A program made the position numbers and the translations under genes. From an uncultured Eubacterium sp. (GTDB lineage: Bacteria; Bacillota; Clostridia; Lachnospirales; Lachnospiraceae), in NCBI GenBank assembly GCA_910589595.1, contig CAJUTM010000026.1:1-47835 (forward strand): a DNA stretch of 47,835 bases. Reading direction: 5' to 3'. The notes beneath the pieces were generated by a model. That model did no database searches, was not told the origin of the DNA, and saw only the letters and a program-made list of their open reading frames with translations. Numbering within the stretch: the first letter of the stretch is position 1; each line of letters begins with the position of its first letter. Positions 7,536 to 16,700 of this stretch are shown here, in pieces.

Positions 7536-9584
7536 GTGAAAGATACGATGCCCAAACAGGGAAGCCGGATGTTTGTTTACAACGTGGAAAAGAAAGCATT
7601 TGCTACCGCCTCACAGACGGATTGCCTTGTTATTGCGCCTGAAGATACCGCTTGTTTTAACCGCATGCTGGAGGAAGCGGCGTCATTGAAACAGCCTGTG
7701 GCGAATTATGCTACGCTGCGGGCGCAGACGGAAGCCGGCGGTTTTGCCAACTACTATGTAGGCGTGATTTGCATGGCTCCCGACAGCGACATCATTATTA
7801 CTTTGACGGAAACTTCCGACGCCTGTTTGGATTCGCAGAAGATAGATTCGCTTACCGGCCTTTTGAATCGCAATGGTTTGTCGGCGTGGATTGATGAGCA
7901 TGAAGAAATTTTTACGGACATTGAAGATGAGAAATATATGGTCGTCTATTTTGATGTACAACGCTTTAAAGTCGTCAATGAAATGTATGGATTAGCCGAG
8001 GGCGACCGCCTGCTGAAATATATCGGCGAGGTCGTTGCCGGAGCGGCTGGGGAAGATGGCGTCGGCTGTCACCTTGATTCCGACCGATTCGTAATTGTTG
8101 TCAAACGTCCTCCGGATAAGAGGGATTTATTTGTAGAGACGCTGTTAGATGAGATATTGGATTTTGATTTGCCGTTTGAAGTCAGTTGTAATGCGGGTAT
8201 TTATGTGACGACTAAAAATTTCCACTCGGCAGATACGCTTGTAGACCGCGCAATTATCGCGCAGTCTCTCGTGAAAGGAAGCTACACGAAGCGTTTTAAT
8301 TATTATACGGAAGAGCTGCGGAAGAATCTGCTTACCGAGCAGGAGATTATCGGCATGATGAGAGCCGGATTGCGGGACGAGCAGTTTGCCATTTATTATC
8401 AGCCGCAGTACGACCATGCCACCGGAATGCTCGTAGGGGCGGAAGCGCTTGTCCGCTGGCAGCATCCAGAAAAGGGCCTGATTTCTCCGGGACTTTTTAT
8501 TCCGGTATTTGAGAAAAACGGTTTTATTACCCAGCTTGATTTATATGTGTTTGAGAAAGTCTGCCAGTTTTTGCGTTTTTGTCTGGACGAGGGAATGGTC
8601 ATTGTGCCGATTTCCACAAACCTGACAAGACATGACTTTTTCTATCCGAATTTTATTGATACGTTGGAGGGAATCCGCAAAAAATATGATATTCCTCCGG
8701 AGTTTATCCGCTTGGAAATAACAGAATCCGTAGCGCTTGGCAACAGCCAGTTTATCAACGAGGCGATGGAGCGTCTGCACAGCTATGGCTATGTGGTAGA
8801 AATGGATGATTTTGGCAGCGGCTATTCTTCCCTGAACATTTTAAAAGATATTGATTTTGATATTATAAAGCTTGATATGCGCTTTCTTGAGAATGGGCAG
8901 GATGAGACTAACAGGGGCGGAACTATTTTAAGCTCCGTTGTAAGGATGGTGAACTGGCTTGGTGTTCCGGTAATCGCCGAGGGAGTGGAGACAGTCAGTC
9001 AGGCCAATTTCCTCAAAAGTATCGGCTGCAATTATATTCAGGGATTTTTATATTCCAAGCCGTTACCGGAAGACGAATACAAGCAGCATATCAGCATGAC
9101 GAACGTTGGGGTATCGATTCCGCAGAAGAAATTGTTAGATACACTGGACGCCGGCAATTTCTTTGCCAACGATTCGTTAGAGGAACTGATTTTTAATAAT
9201 TTTGTCGGTGGCGCTGCCATTTTTGACTACAGGGATGGCAAGCTCGAAATCGTGCGCGTCAATGAAAGTTATCTGGCTGAACTCGGTCTGGAACTTTCGG
9301 AGAAAGACGTTATGAGCCAAAGTCTGCTGGATGGGTTTGACGACGAGGGCAGAGAGAGCTATCTGGAAATGCTCGAGCGTGCGATAGAGACGGGAGCGGA
9401 ACAGGAATGTGAGACATGGCGGACGCTTACTTCTGCGGATGGCCGGGAAGAGCGGTTGTGTGTGCGCAGTAATGTCATCATGGTTGGGAAAAGTAAGGAT
9501 GCCTACCTGTTCTATGCAAGGATACGGAATATAACGTCGGAAATTGATGGTATTGCTGTTTTGCCGGATTTGAAAATGGAATGA
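7536..9584 (+). CDS. c-di-GMP phosphodiesterase with degenerate GGDEF and C-terminal PAS-like domain
   Basis: This 682-residue signalling protein shows four parts. They are a short N-terminal sensor-like region (1-105), a GGDEF domain (about 107-255), an EAL domain (about 270-520) and a PAS-like module (about 550-675). The cyclase signature is replaced by LDSDRF near residue 181, so cyclase activity is probably lost. The EAL part looks intact: EALVRW (Glu303), NLTRHDF, EITES, DDFGSGYSSL, IKLDMRF and AEGVET. It should linearise c-di-GMP, perhaps with the dead GGDEF sensing GTP. There is no membrane segment. The GTG start follows GGAGG by eight bases. Being 18 bases behind GH31, it is probably co-transcribed. 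Confidence 0.9.
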   Translation: MKDTMPKQGSRMFVYNVEKKAFATASQTDCLVIAPEDTACFNRMLEEAASLKQPVANYATLRAQTEAGGFANYYVGVICMAPDSDIIITLTETSDACLDSQKIDSLTGLLNRNGLSAWIDEHEEIFTDIEDEKYMVVYFDVQRFKVVNEMYGLAEGDRLLKYIGEVVAGAAGEDGVGCHLDSDRFVIVVKRPPDKRDLFVETLLDEILDFDLPFEVSCNAGIYVTTKNFHSADTLVDRAIIAQSLVKGSYTKRFNYYTEELRKNLLTEQEIIGMMRAGLRDEQFAIYYQPQYDHATGMLVGAEALVRWQHPEKGLISPGLFIPVFEKNGFITQLDLYVFEKVCQFLRFCLDEGMVIVPISTNLTRHDFFYPNFIDTLEGIRKKYDIPPEFIRLEITESVALGNSQFINEAMERLHSYGYVVEMDDFGSGYSSLNILKDIDFDIIKLDMRFLENGQDETNRGGTILSSVVRMVNWLGVPVIAEGVETVSQANFLKSIGCNYIQGFLYSKPLPEDEYKQHISMTNVGVSIPQKKLLDTLDAGNFFANDSLEELIFNNFVGGAAIFDYRDGKLEIVRVNESYLAELGLELSEKDVMSQSLLDGFDDEGRESYLEMLERAIETGAEQECETWRTLTSADGREERLCVRSNVIMVGKSKDAYLFYARIRNITSEIDGIAVLPDLKME

Positions 9585-9611
9585 AAGTGTAAATAAAGGA
9601 AACGCTTTTGG

Positions 9612-9639
9612 GGATGCTTTGGCATCCTCTTTTTTCTTT
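9612..9639 (+). terminator. intrinsic terminator after the GGDEF/EAL gene
   Basis: GGATGC (9612-9617) pairs with GCATCC (9622-9627) around a four-base loop. A T-rich run ending at 9639 follows directly. It closes the glycan/c-di-GMP gene run. Confidence 0.85.
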
Positions 9640-9912
9640 ATAGACTTCGGGCGTCAAAAGCCCCTTATTGTTTTTTGTGCAATTGCCAGTTCCCTTAATA
9701 ATAAAGGACTTTTGAAACCTGAATATTTATAGAAAATTCAAATTACTCCATTTTTCAATTAAAAACAAGAATATTTTTCGAAAAAACAACTTTCTGTCGC
9801 AAAAAAGTATGTGTCTGTCGCAAAATCCCCATTTTTATTTCAAAATATGTTATTTTTTTGAAAGCAGTTTCATAGTAGCAGAATCAAATACACAAAGAAA
9901 TGAGGGATACTT
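9640..9912. other. AT-rich intergenic region with direct and inverted repeats
   Basis: No gene is seen in this 273-base gap. Imperfect inverted arms lie at 9654-9669 and 9700-9715 (7 bp perfect outer stem, then mismatches). The 12-mer TCTGTCGCAAAA occurs at 9793-9804 and again at 9814-9825, a 21-base period. The region presumably holds the promoter and regulation of the toxin locus, but no convincing -35/-10 pair was found. Confidence 0.5.
9793..9825 (+). repeat. 12-bp direct repeat pair, 21-bp period
   Basis: TCTGTCGCAAAA is present twice with identical sequence, starting exactly 21 bases apart. That puts both copies on the same face of the helix about two turns apart. It sits 90-120 bases upstream of the first toxin-locus gene. 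Paired direct repeats with this period are typical of some activator sites, for example LytTR regulators. Confidence 0.6.
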
Positions 9913-12900
9913 ATGAAAAAAACAGTTATCAGTGGGATTTTGGCAGTTTCTGTAGCCGCTTCTGTATGTGTTACAGGTTCTTTTTACGGAAGTAATGAAA
10001 ATATCAGTTTTGCTTCCTCGGAACAGATTCCGGCGTCAATCGTAAACACAGGGGAGCTCACTGCAAAGAGAACGGAGTTTGTCAAGCAGTTTTCCATGAG
10101 CGATGGCAGTTACACTGCAGTCACTTATTCCATGCCGGTTCATTATAAAAAATCAAAAGGCGGCAATTGGAAAGAGATTGATACAACCCTTGTCAAATCC
10201 GGCAAAAAGAATTACAAGACAAAAGCTACTGACCTTTCCATTCGGGTATCTAAAAAAGCTAATAAAAAATCGATAGTATCCATGAAACGGGGAAAGAGCC
10301 GTCTGTCACTTGCCCTCAAAGGCAAGAAAGTGCGGGCAGCCAAAGCAAAAGTCAGCAATCCGAAGAAATCCGTGCCGGTGGATGTTTTGAATCAGAATAA
10401 AGTCACCTATAAAAAAGTACTGAAAAATACGAATGTCTCCTATGATATTTTTCCGGAAAAAGTGCAGGAAATCGTCTCTGTAAATAAAAAACAGAAAAGA
10501 AAATCGTATTCCTTTCAAACCGGTACGGCATTGAAAGTAAAAGTTAAAGGTAAAAAAGTTTATTTTAAGAGTAAAAAGGGAAAGACAAAATTTACCCGCA
10601 TGGGCACGAAAATAACCGATGCCAACGGAGTAACGACATCAAAAGTAAAGCTTTCTTACAACAAAAAGAAAAAGATATTAAAAGTAACGCCGGACAAAAA
10701 ATGGTGGAACAGCAAAAAGAGAAAGTTTCCGTTGGAAATCCGCACAACCTATCTGACTGACAAGCACCGTCGGGATGTGAAAGTAGGCGCTGCCTATGCC
10801 GGTTCGCCAAACAGTAACTACGGGTACGATAAGTCGTTGTTACTGCAGGCTAACAAATGTGTGGCATTTACCAAAATGTCCACGCTGGCAGAATTAAAAC
10901 AGCCAAACGTTCAGATACTGGACGCCTCACTGAATATTAAAAACGAAAAGACGATGAAACTCGGGGCAGGAAAGACATTTGACATTGGAGTACATAAGGT
11001 GAAACAGAACTGGAGCGTCAACGCGCTCACTTACAATAACCGGCCGGCCTATGAAGCTGCTGCTTCTGCCACAGTGGGGCTCCAGAAAGCGGGAAACTAC
11101 CAGTGTGATGTAACCGGAATGGTAAAAGACTGGTATGCCGGAGAAGCCAGCTACGGCGTGGCGCTGGTGGCAGACAACGCCAACCGCGCCTATCAGGCAA
11201 AGATTGACCGCAATCCGTATTTTAGCGTACATTATGAAATCGTCGGCTTTGAGGGGGCCGTGGAATTAAAAGAGAACCAGCCGCTTACCCGCTCCGTTTT
11301 GCAGGCAGGGCAGGAAAACTATTATTACTTTGACGCCAAATCGGGCATTGCCTATGATTTGTACACTACATCTGCGTTAGATACACAGGGAACGCTATAT
11401 GATAGTGACAAAAAGCGTGTAGGTTTTGATGATAACAGTGGTCTGGGAAATAATTTCTCTTTCGTAAGGAGCTATGATGGCAGACGTTATTTGAAAGTTA
11501 ATACAAAAGGAACAGCTACCGGAGAATATACCCTTACATTGAAAAAGCGGTTTGATATAGCGGAACCGACAGGTAAGATTGGACAGGATAGTTACATCAT
11601 TAGCTGGAATCCGATTGAACATGCGAAACAATATGTTGTTACAATTTATGATACAAATGGTAAAGTGGGCGAAGCGTTTACCGCTGATACTTCTTATGAG
11701 TATGTATATACTCCGGAAACGGTCGGAAAGACACTTGCTTTTACGGTGACACCGGAGGAAAGCGAGCATTTAATGGGAGAACCTTCACGCAAAATCTATA
11801 ATAGAAACAATGCATCGGAGTGGAATTATGACACTCCGATGTCAGAGGGGAAAATCAACTTTGCCAGTGCAGTGTGTAAAGATAAAGTATATATTTTAGG
11901 TGGTGAAAATAGGGAAAATGGTACGGTTTGCAAAGATTTGGAAGTGTTTGATACACAAAAGCAGACATGGAAAAAGGTTAGCAGGTATCCGGAACATATT
12001 GATGGTATCTGTAACGCGGCAATGGTAACGCTGGCTGACAAATTATATGTTATTGGTGGACAGACAAATACCGGAAGTACAGCTAAGACAATAAAAGAAG
12101 TTTATTGTTATGAGCCGGACAGCAACCGGTGGGAAAAATTGGCAGATTTACCGGAGGGAAGAACGGGAGTGCCTGTGACCGTATGCGATGGTAAGATTTA
12201 TGTTTTTGCCAAAGCAGGTACTACGGAGCAGGTAGATATTTATAACCCGTCTGAGAACAAGTGGTCGTCAACGGCAAAAGCAGATACAAGTGTCAATTTG
12301 CAGGCACAGACAATTGATGGCAAGATTTTTGTGCTGCGGGAGAAAGCTTCTGCTGATGGCACACTTCCTGCCAAAGTATATTGGGAGGAATATCTGCCGG
12401 AAAGCGGGGAATACGATAATGCAGGTTCAGAGCTGGCATTGACAGACGCAGACCGCTATCAATCAGGAACGGTAATCAACAGTAAAATATATATGGTCAA
12501 TAATAATAGAACCAATCAGGTGATTTGTTATGATATTTATCTGGACACTTGGAATAAAGTTCCAGTTCTGAATTTGCAGAAAGAGTTTTCCCAAATACAG
12601 TCCGTGGGCAGCACACTGTATAATATAGGCGGTTATATGCAGGGATTTGGAATATTGGATGTATTGGAAGTCTATCCTGTAAAAAATTTGCAGATTACAA
12701 AACCGATGGATGTAAAACAGGGTGAATCTTATGAATTACAAGTCAATGCGGGGAAGTGCGAAGACAATACAGACTATCTTGTAACGGTACGGATTGACAC
12801 AAAGATGCTGGCTTTTAGAAGAACATCTTCCTTTATGCAGAAGGAGGAAATGAAGGTTCAGTTAATGAGTTGTACGCCGGAAAAGGGTGTAATGGTATTA

Positions 12901-13014
12901 AAATTGCACAGCAAAATGGAAGCCGGCGTTACTTTTGAGGCATATCAGTCTATTCCGGTAATGGGATTACAGGATGGAACAACGATAGCTACGATGGAAG
13001 TTGAGAAAAAATAA
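9913..13014 (+). CDS. secreted DNRLRE and Kelch-repeat protein of the RHS locus
   Basis: This 1033-residue exported protein has a signal peptide (1-30) and a Lys-rich region (60-285). A DNRLRE-like domain follows (about 290-443; note DVTGMVKDWYAGE followed by GVAL). A PPC-like beta domain (about 445-545) and an FN3-like segment come next. Kelch-type beta-propeller repeats (about 650-915) show VYILGG and YVIGGQ with trailing W residues, and a small beta domain closes the protein. DNRLRE modules commonly precede RHS wall-associated proteins in Firmicutes. It leads a co-directional set with the membrane protein and the RHS toxin, suggesting a wall-bound scaffold or adhesin. That role is inference. 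No LPXTG sorting motif is present. Confidence 0.75.
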   Translation: MKKTVISGILAVSVAASVCVTGSFYGSNENISFASSEQIPASIVNTGELTAKRTEFVKQFSMSDGSYTAVTYSMPVHYKKSKGGNWKEIDTTLVKSGKKNYKTKATDLSIRVSKKANKKSIVSMKRGKSRLSLALKGKKVRAAKAKVSNPKKSVPVDVLNQNKVTYKKVLKNTNVSYDIFPEKVQEIVSVNKKQKRKSYSFQTGTALKVKVKGKKVYFKSKKGKTKFTRMGTKITDANGVTTSKVKLSYNKKKKILKVTPDKKWWNSKKRKFPLEIRTTYLTDKHRRDVKVGAAYAGSPNSNYGYDKSLLLQANKCVAFTKMSTLAELKQPNVQILDASLNIKNEKTMKLGAGKTFDIGVHKVKQNWSVNALTYNNRPAYEAAASATVGLQKAGNYQCDVTGMVKDWYAGEASYGVALVADNANRAYQAKIDRNPYFSVHYEIVGFEGAVELKENQPLTRSVLQAGQENYYYFDAKSGIAYDLYTTSALDTQGTLYDSDKKRVGFDDNSGLGNNFSFVRSYDGRRYLKVNTKGTATGEYTLTLKKRFDIAEPTGKIGQDSYIISWNPIEHAKQYVVTIYDTNGKVGEAFTADTSYEYVYTPETVGKTLAFTVTPEESEHLMGEPSRKIYNRNNASEWNYDTPMSEGKINFASAVCKDKVYILGGENRENGTVCKDLEVFDTQKQTWKKVSRYPEHIDGICNAAMVTLADKLYVIGGQTNTGSTAKTIKEVYCYEPDSNRWEKLADLPEGRTGVPVTVCDGKIYVFAKAGTTEQVDIYNPSENKWSSTAKADTSVNLQAQTIDGKIFVLREKASADGTLPAKVYWEEYLPESGEYDNAGSELALTDADRYQSGTVINSKIYMVNNNRTNQVICYDIYLDTWNKVPVLNLQKEFSQIQSVGSTLYNIGGYMQGFGILDVLEVYPVKNLQITKPMDVKQGESYELQVNAGKCEDNTDYLVTVRIDTKMLAFRRTSSFMQKEEMKVQLMSCTPEKGVMVLKLHSKMEAGVTFEAYQSIPVMGLQDGTTIATMEVEKK

Positions 13015-13046
13015 AGGATAATGTTACAAAGGTAAGGGATGGCCCG

Positions 13047-13712
13047 ATGAAGAAACTAAGTATAAATTTTTTGACCCGAAAAAGATTATTTGTTATAGCA
13101 GTGATTATGTTACTAATCACTGCGGGAGTGTTCTTATGTATTGTTTTTATGCAGAGAGCCGAGAGGAATTCAGCGCCAAAACAAAAAGCGGCATGGGAGC
13201 AGTTAAGTCCGGATGAGCAGAAGATTGCGGGGATTTATGCGCAATTGTATGATGTGCCGGAAGAAAAGGTTGCGAAACTAAAACTTGATATGAAAGACTG
13301 GAACAGCGTAAACAGCAGACTGGATACAGAATATTTTACGATAAGCGAAACGGAAAAGTATCAGATGTCAGAGCAGGGATATTCTCTGGAAGATTTATAC
13401 GAGGCAGAAACGCTGGCCAGAAAGACAGGAAAAAAGGCATCGGTGCTGGCAAAGGAAAAGGGGAAAGCAGCCGAGGGGAAAAAATGGTCTGAAATTTTGC
13501 CGGATAACCGAAAGGATAGTTTAGAGGAAAAACTGGGGTTGACGAAAGCGCAGATAAAAATTCTGAAAAGGAAGAATTATAATCGGGATGAAAGAATTGA
13601 TATTGCCTTACTTTGTTTTAACAGACAGGAAGCCTTTGAAAGCATTATGAAAAAGATAGAATCGGGACGAAGTATCAAAGTACTAAAGGAGGAGACAGCT
13701 TATGAGAAATAA
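13047..13712 (+). CDS. small single-pass membrane protein between Kelch and RHS genes
   Basis: This 221-residue protein has one N-terminal membrane helix (about 14-35). A charged, mostly helical exterior follows, with several short helix-turn segments such as LSPDEQKIAGIYAQL and EEKLGLTKAQIKILK. No family was recognised. It begins 33 bases after the Kelch gene, and its last 11 bases overlap the start of the RHS gene, so the three are translationally linked. A chaperone, anchor or export-helper role for the RHS protein is inference from position. Confidence 0.7.
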   Translation: MKKLSINFLTRKRLFVIAVIMLLITAGVFLCIVFMQRAERNSAPKQKAAWEQLSPDEQKIAGIYAQLYDVPEEKVAKLKLDMKDWNSVNSRLDTEYFTISETEKYQMSEQGYSLEDLYEAETLARKTGKKASVLAKEKGKAAEGKKWSEILPDNRKDSLEEKLGLTKAQIKILKRKNYNRDERIDIALLCFNRQEAFESIMKKIESGRSIKVLKEETAYEK

Positions 13713-16700
13713 ATTATTAAAAGCTATGCTGGCGGTTCTGGGATTATTTGTCGGAATTTTAATAAATACAGGCAACTGCTATGCGGTAGATAATCAATAT
13801 ACGTCTGCTAAGGATGCCGTGTATGCAACTACATATAAAGATATCTTTTATAATAAGACAGCAGGTTCTCCTTTAGAATATGAAGCAGAAAACGGGGTAG
13901 ATAAAGCTACAGGACATCTGACACTGCAAAGAACAGATTTGGATTTACTTGGAACCGGTGGAATGGATTTTGCGCTGACCCGCTATTATGACAGCAATGA
14001 AGCAAACATCGGTCAGCCGTCGGTACAGCATGTCAAAAAATTAGATGTAGACAATATGGAAATCAGTTTTCAGGGGGAAGATGGGAAAAAGCACACCTTT
14101 GTTGTATCGGTAGATATTTTTAATAATCATTCTGCGGCGCTCAAAGATATGTTTATTGACTATAAAGCAGGAGGCGATGTCAGAGAGGATACCGAGACAG
14201 ATACACAAAAAACTCAGGTTATTGATAACCGTTCTTATAATGTCTATGGAATCAGCAGTGGATGGTCATTTGATTTCCCTTGGATTGAAACGATGAGCAT
14301 TAAAGAGGGAGCGGAGAGCAAGTGGTCTGCGAAGCCGATTTATCTTCATTGGGGAAGCAAAGGTGCCATGGCAATTTTTACCAGTGAAAATAGTGGCAAC
14401 AAAACTTATCGTATAACCGGATTAGACAATTATGGGTATTATGACGTAAAATTGGAGGATTTTAATAAGACAGTAGATGGTGTGAAGTGTCGTTATTTAC
14501 TTCGGGATAAGACCGGACTTCGCACATATTTTAATGCCGACGGAGTAATTGTACTGCAAAGGGATGCCCATAATAATGCTATCCATTATTCTTATCGCGA
14601 TAAAATATATTTTGATAAAATTATTGATTCCGTGGGCAGGGAGATTTGTTTTCACTATGGCGCGGAGAAAAACGGACAGCGTTTTTTGCAGCAAGTTACG
14701 GTGCAGGGAGAGAACGTGGACGGGGGAGTGTCCAAAAAGACAATAAGCTACTCCCTTTCCGAAACTTCTTATAAACCAAAGAATGGCAAGAAAATATATG
14801 GAAGCAAATTGAATTGTGTTACGGTAGATGGAAGCAAAGAAGAATATACTTACCGGACGGTAGAAACATTTGTCAACACTTCCGGTTGGAGAATTGCGGC
14901 TCACCGTGCCGATACGAATCAGGCGTATTTGCTTAAGAGTGTTACCTGTGACGGCACGATAACAAACTATGAATATCGGGCGGGAACGATACGGGGAACA
15001 AAAGACGGTGTGGAAGGACAAAAAAGAGATGTTGCCACACAGTTTTATTATGTAACCCGTGAATATAAGCAGGACGCCAAAACAAATAAAAAGGCGGAAG
15101 GAATTAAGTATGACTATTTCCAGAAGCAGAAAGACAGGGATAAGCTTGTATCTTATGCGGATGGTTTTGATGAAATTGACACACAGCAGTATGGAGAAGA
15201 CGGGCTCCGTAATGTAACGGTTATCAGCAGCTATAACCCGAAAAAGCACAAAGATAATGGACGTTATTCGGATTATGTGTATAAAAAATCTTCGTTGGAT
15301 TTTAGTACGCTGCATTTGAGCAGTAAGCCGAAAAAGAATGTCAGCCTGTATATTTATAATACGAAGAAAATGCTGACGGCGGAAATTGAAGATGGAAGCA
15401 GTAAGAGCGAAACCCTTTACAGCTATGACAAGGATGGGAAGGGGTCTCTTGTCGTACAGCAGACAGACAAATTTTATGGAAAGAACAGAAGTAAGAAACC
15501 AATTACGGATAAGCAGGGATTTACTTACGATACTTATCGCAATCTTCTTACAAGGAAAAGTCCGAAAGCATATAAAGCGAAGTATGCAGGAAAGGAGCAT
15601 TTGTTTACTGCCCATTATGCCTATTATCAAACCGCACAGGGATATCCGGCAGAAGATAAACCGTTTTGTTTGTGTACTCTTATCAAAGACGAAGAATATC
15701 TGAATGGCAGCGATAAAGTGAAGTTAGTCAGTACAATTGCGGATAATGGCTTGGATTACAAAACTATATCGGAGGAGATAAAAGAGGGGAACAGGGATTA
15801 CCGTACAATATCAAAAACCGATTTCTCCTATGATACAAAAGGAAATGAGACAAAGGGAATTGTGTATCCTTATTTTGACACGCAGGGATTGAAAGAGGTA
15901 ATTGAAAATAATTATACCTATAATGCACAGGGACAGCAGACGAAAAAGACAGTTACTTTGACATCCGCCAAAAATCCGGAGCAAAACCGCACTTATATGG
16001 AGGAAGAAGCCGTTTATGATTCTTTTGGAAATATTGTAAGTGAAACGAATCAGGATGACTATACTACAAAATATCAGTATGATGAAGAAACAGGAGAAAC
16101 GAAACACAGCGTAGAGGGTGTTGGAACAGAATATGAATATTCACAAGATAAGATGATTTCCGGAGACGGTTTAAAGACAATGTCCGTAGACCAGTACAAT
16201 CGGTGCATGGTGGAATTTTTGGATGCTTTTGGAAATACCGTTGTAGAAAAGGATGAGAAATCCGGCACATGGACGGAAAGTACTTATGATTATGGGGAGG
16301 AAACGCTGTCTTCTGATGAGGAAGAAGAGGGCAGCAGCCAGTTAGTAGAAGAAAGAGTATATAGTTTTGAGCCAGAAGGCGACAACTATATTAATCATGA
16401 GGATGGAACCAAAGCGCCAAATTATGATATCGGTGGAAAAGGGCAGAAAGTATTAAGTGGCAGCCGCTATATTTATGATGATTATGGAGAGGAGATTGTA
16501 AGCGCTTCCTTTTCAGGCGGTGCAATGGACGCGGCTCACTGTTCTGCATGGACAGTAACGAAAGAGACAGAGGATGTCACGGAGAATCAGATTGTTACCC
16601 GCACTTATATAAAGCAATTAAATCCCCAAAAGTATCAGCAGGAGATTGACAGGAACAATTATTATAATCAGTTTGATGGCAGTGTTCTTAGCGAAACAGT

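Noticed and set aside
9858..9886. TTGAAA as a -35 for the Kelch gene
   Set aside because: No acceptable -10 at 16-18 bases.
14497..15630. Long open frame (377 codons) on the minus strand
   Set aside because: It is antisense to the RHS repeats, hydrophobic by reverse-complement bias, and has no family features.
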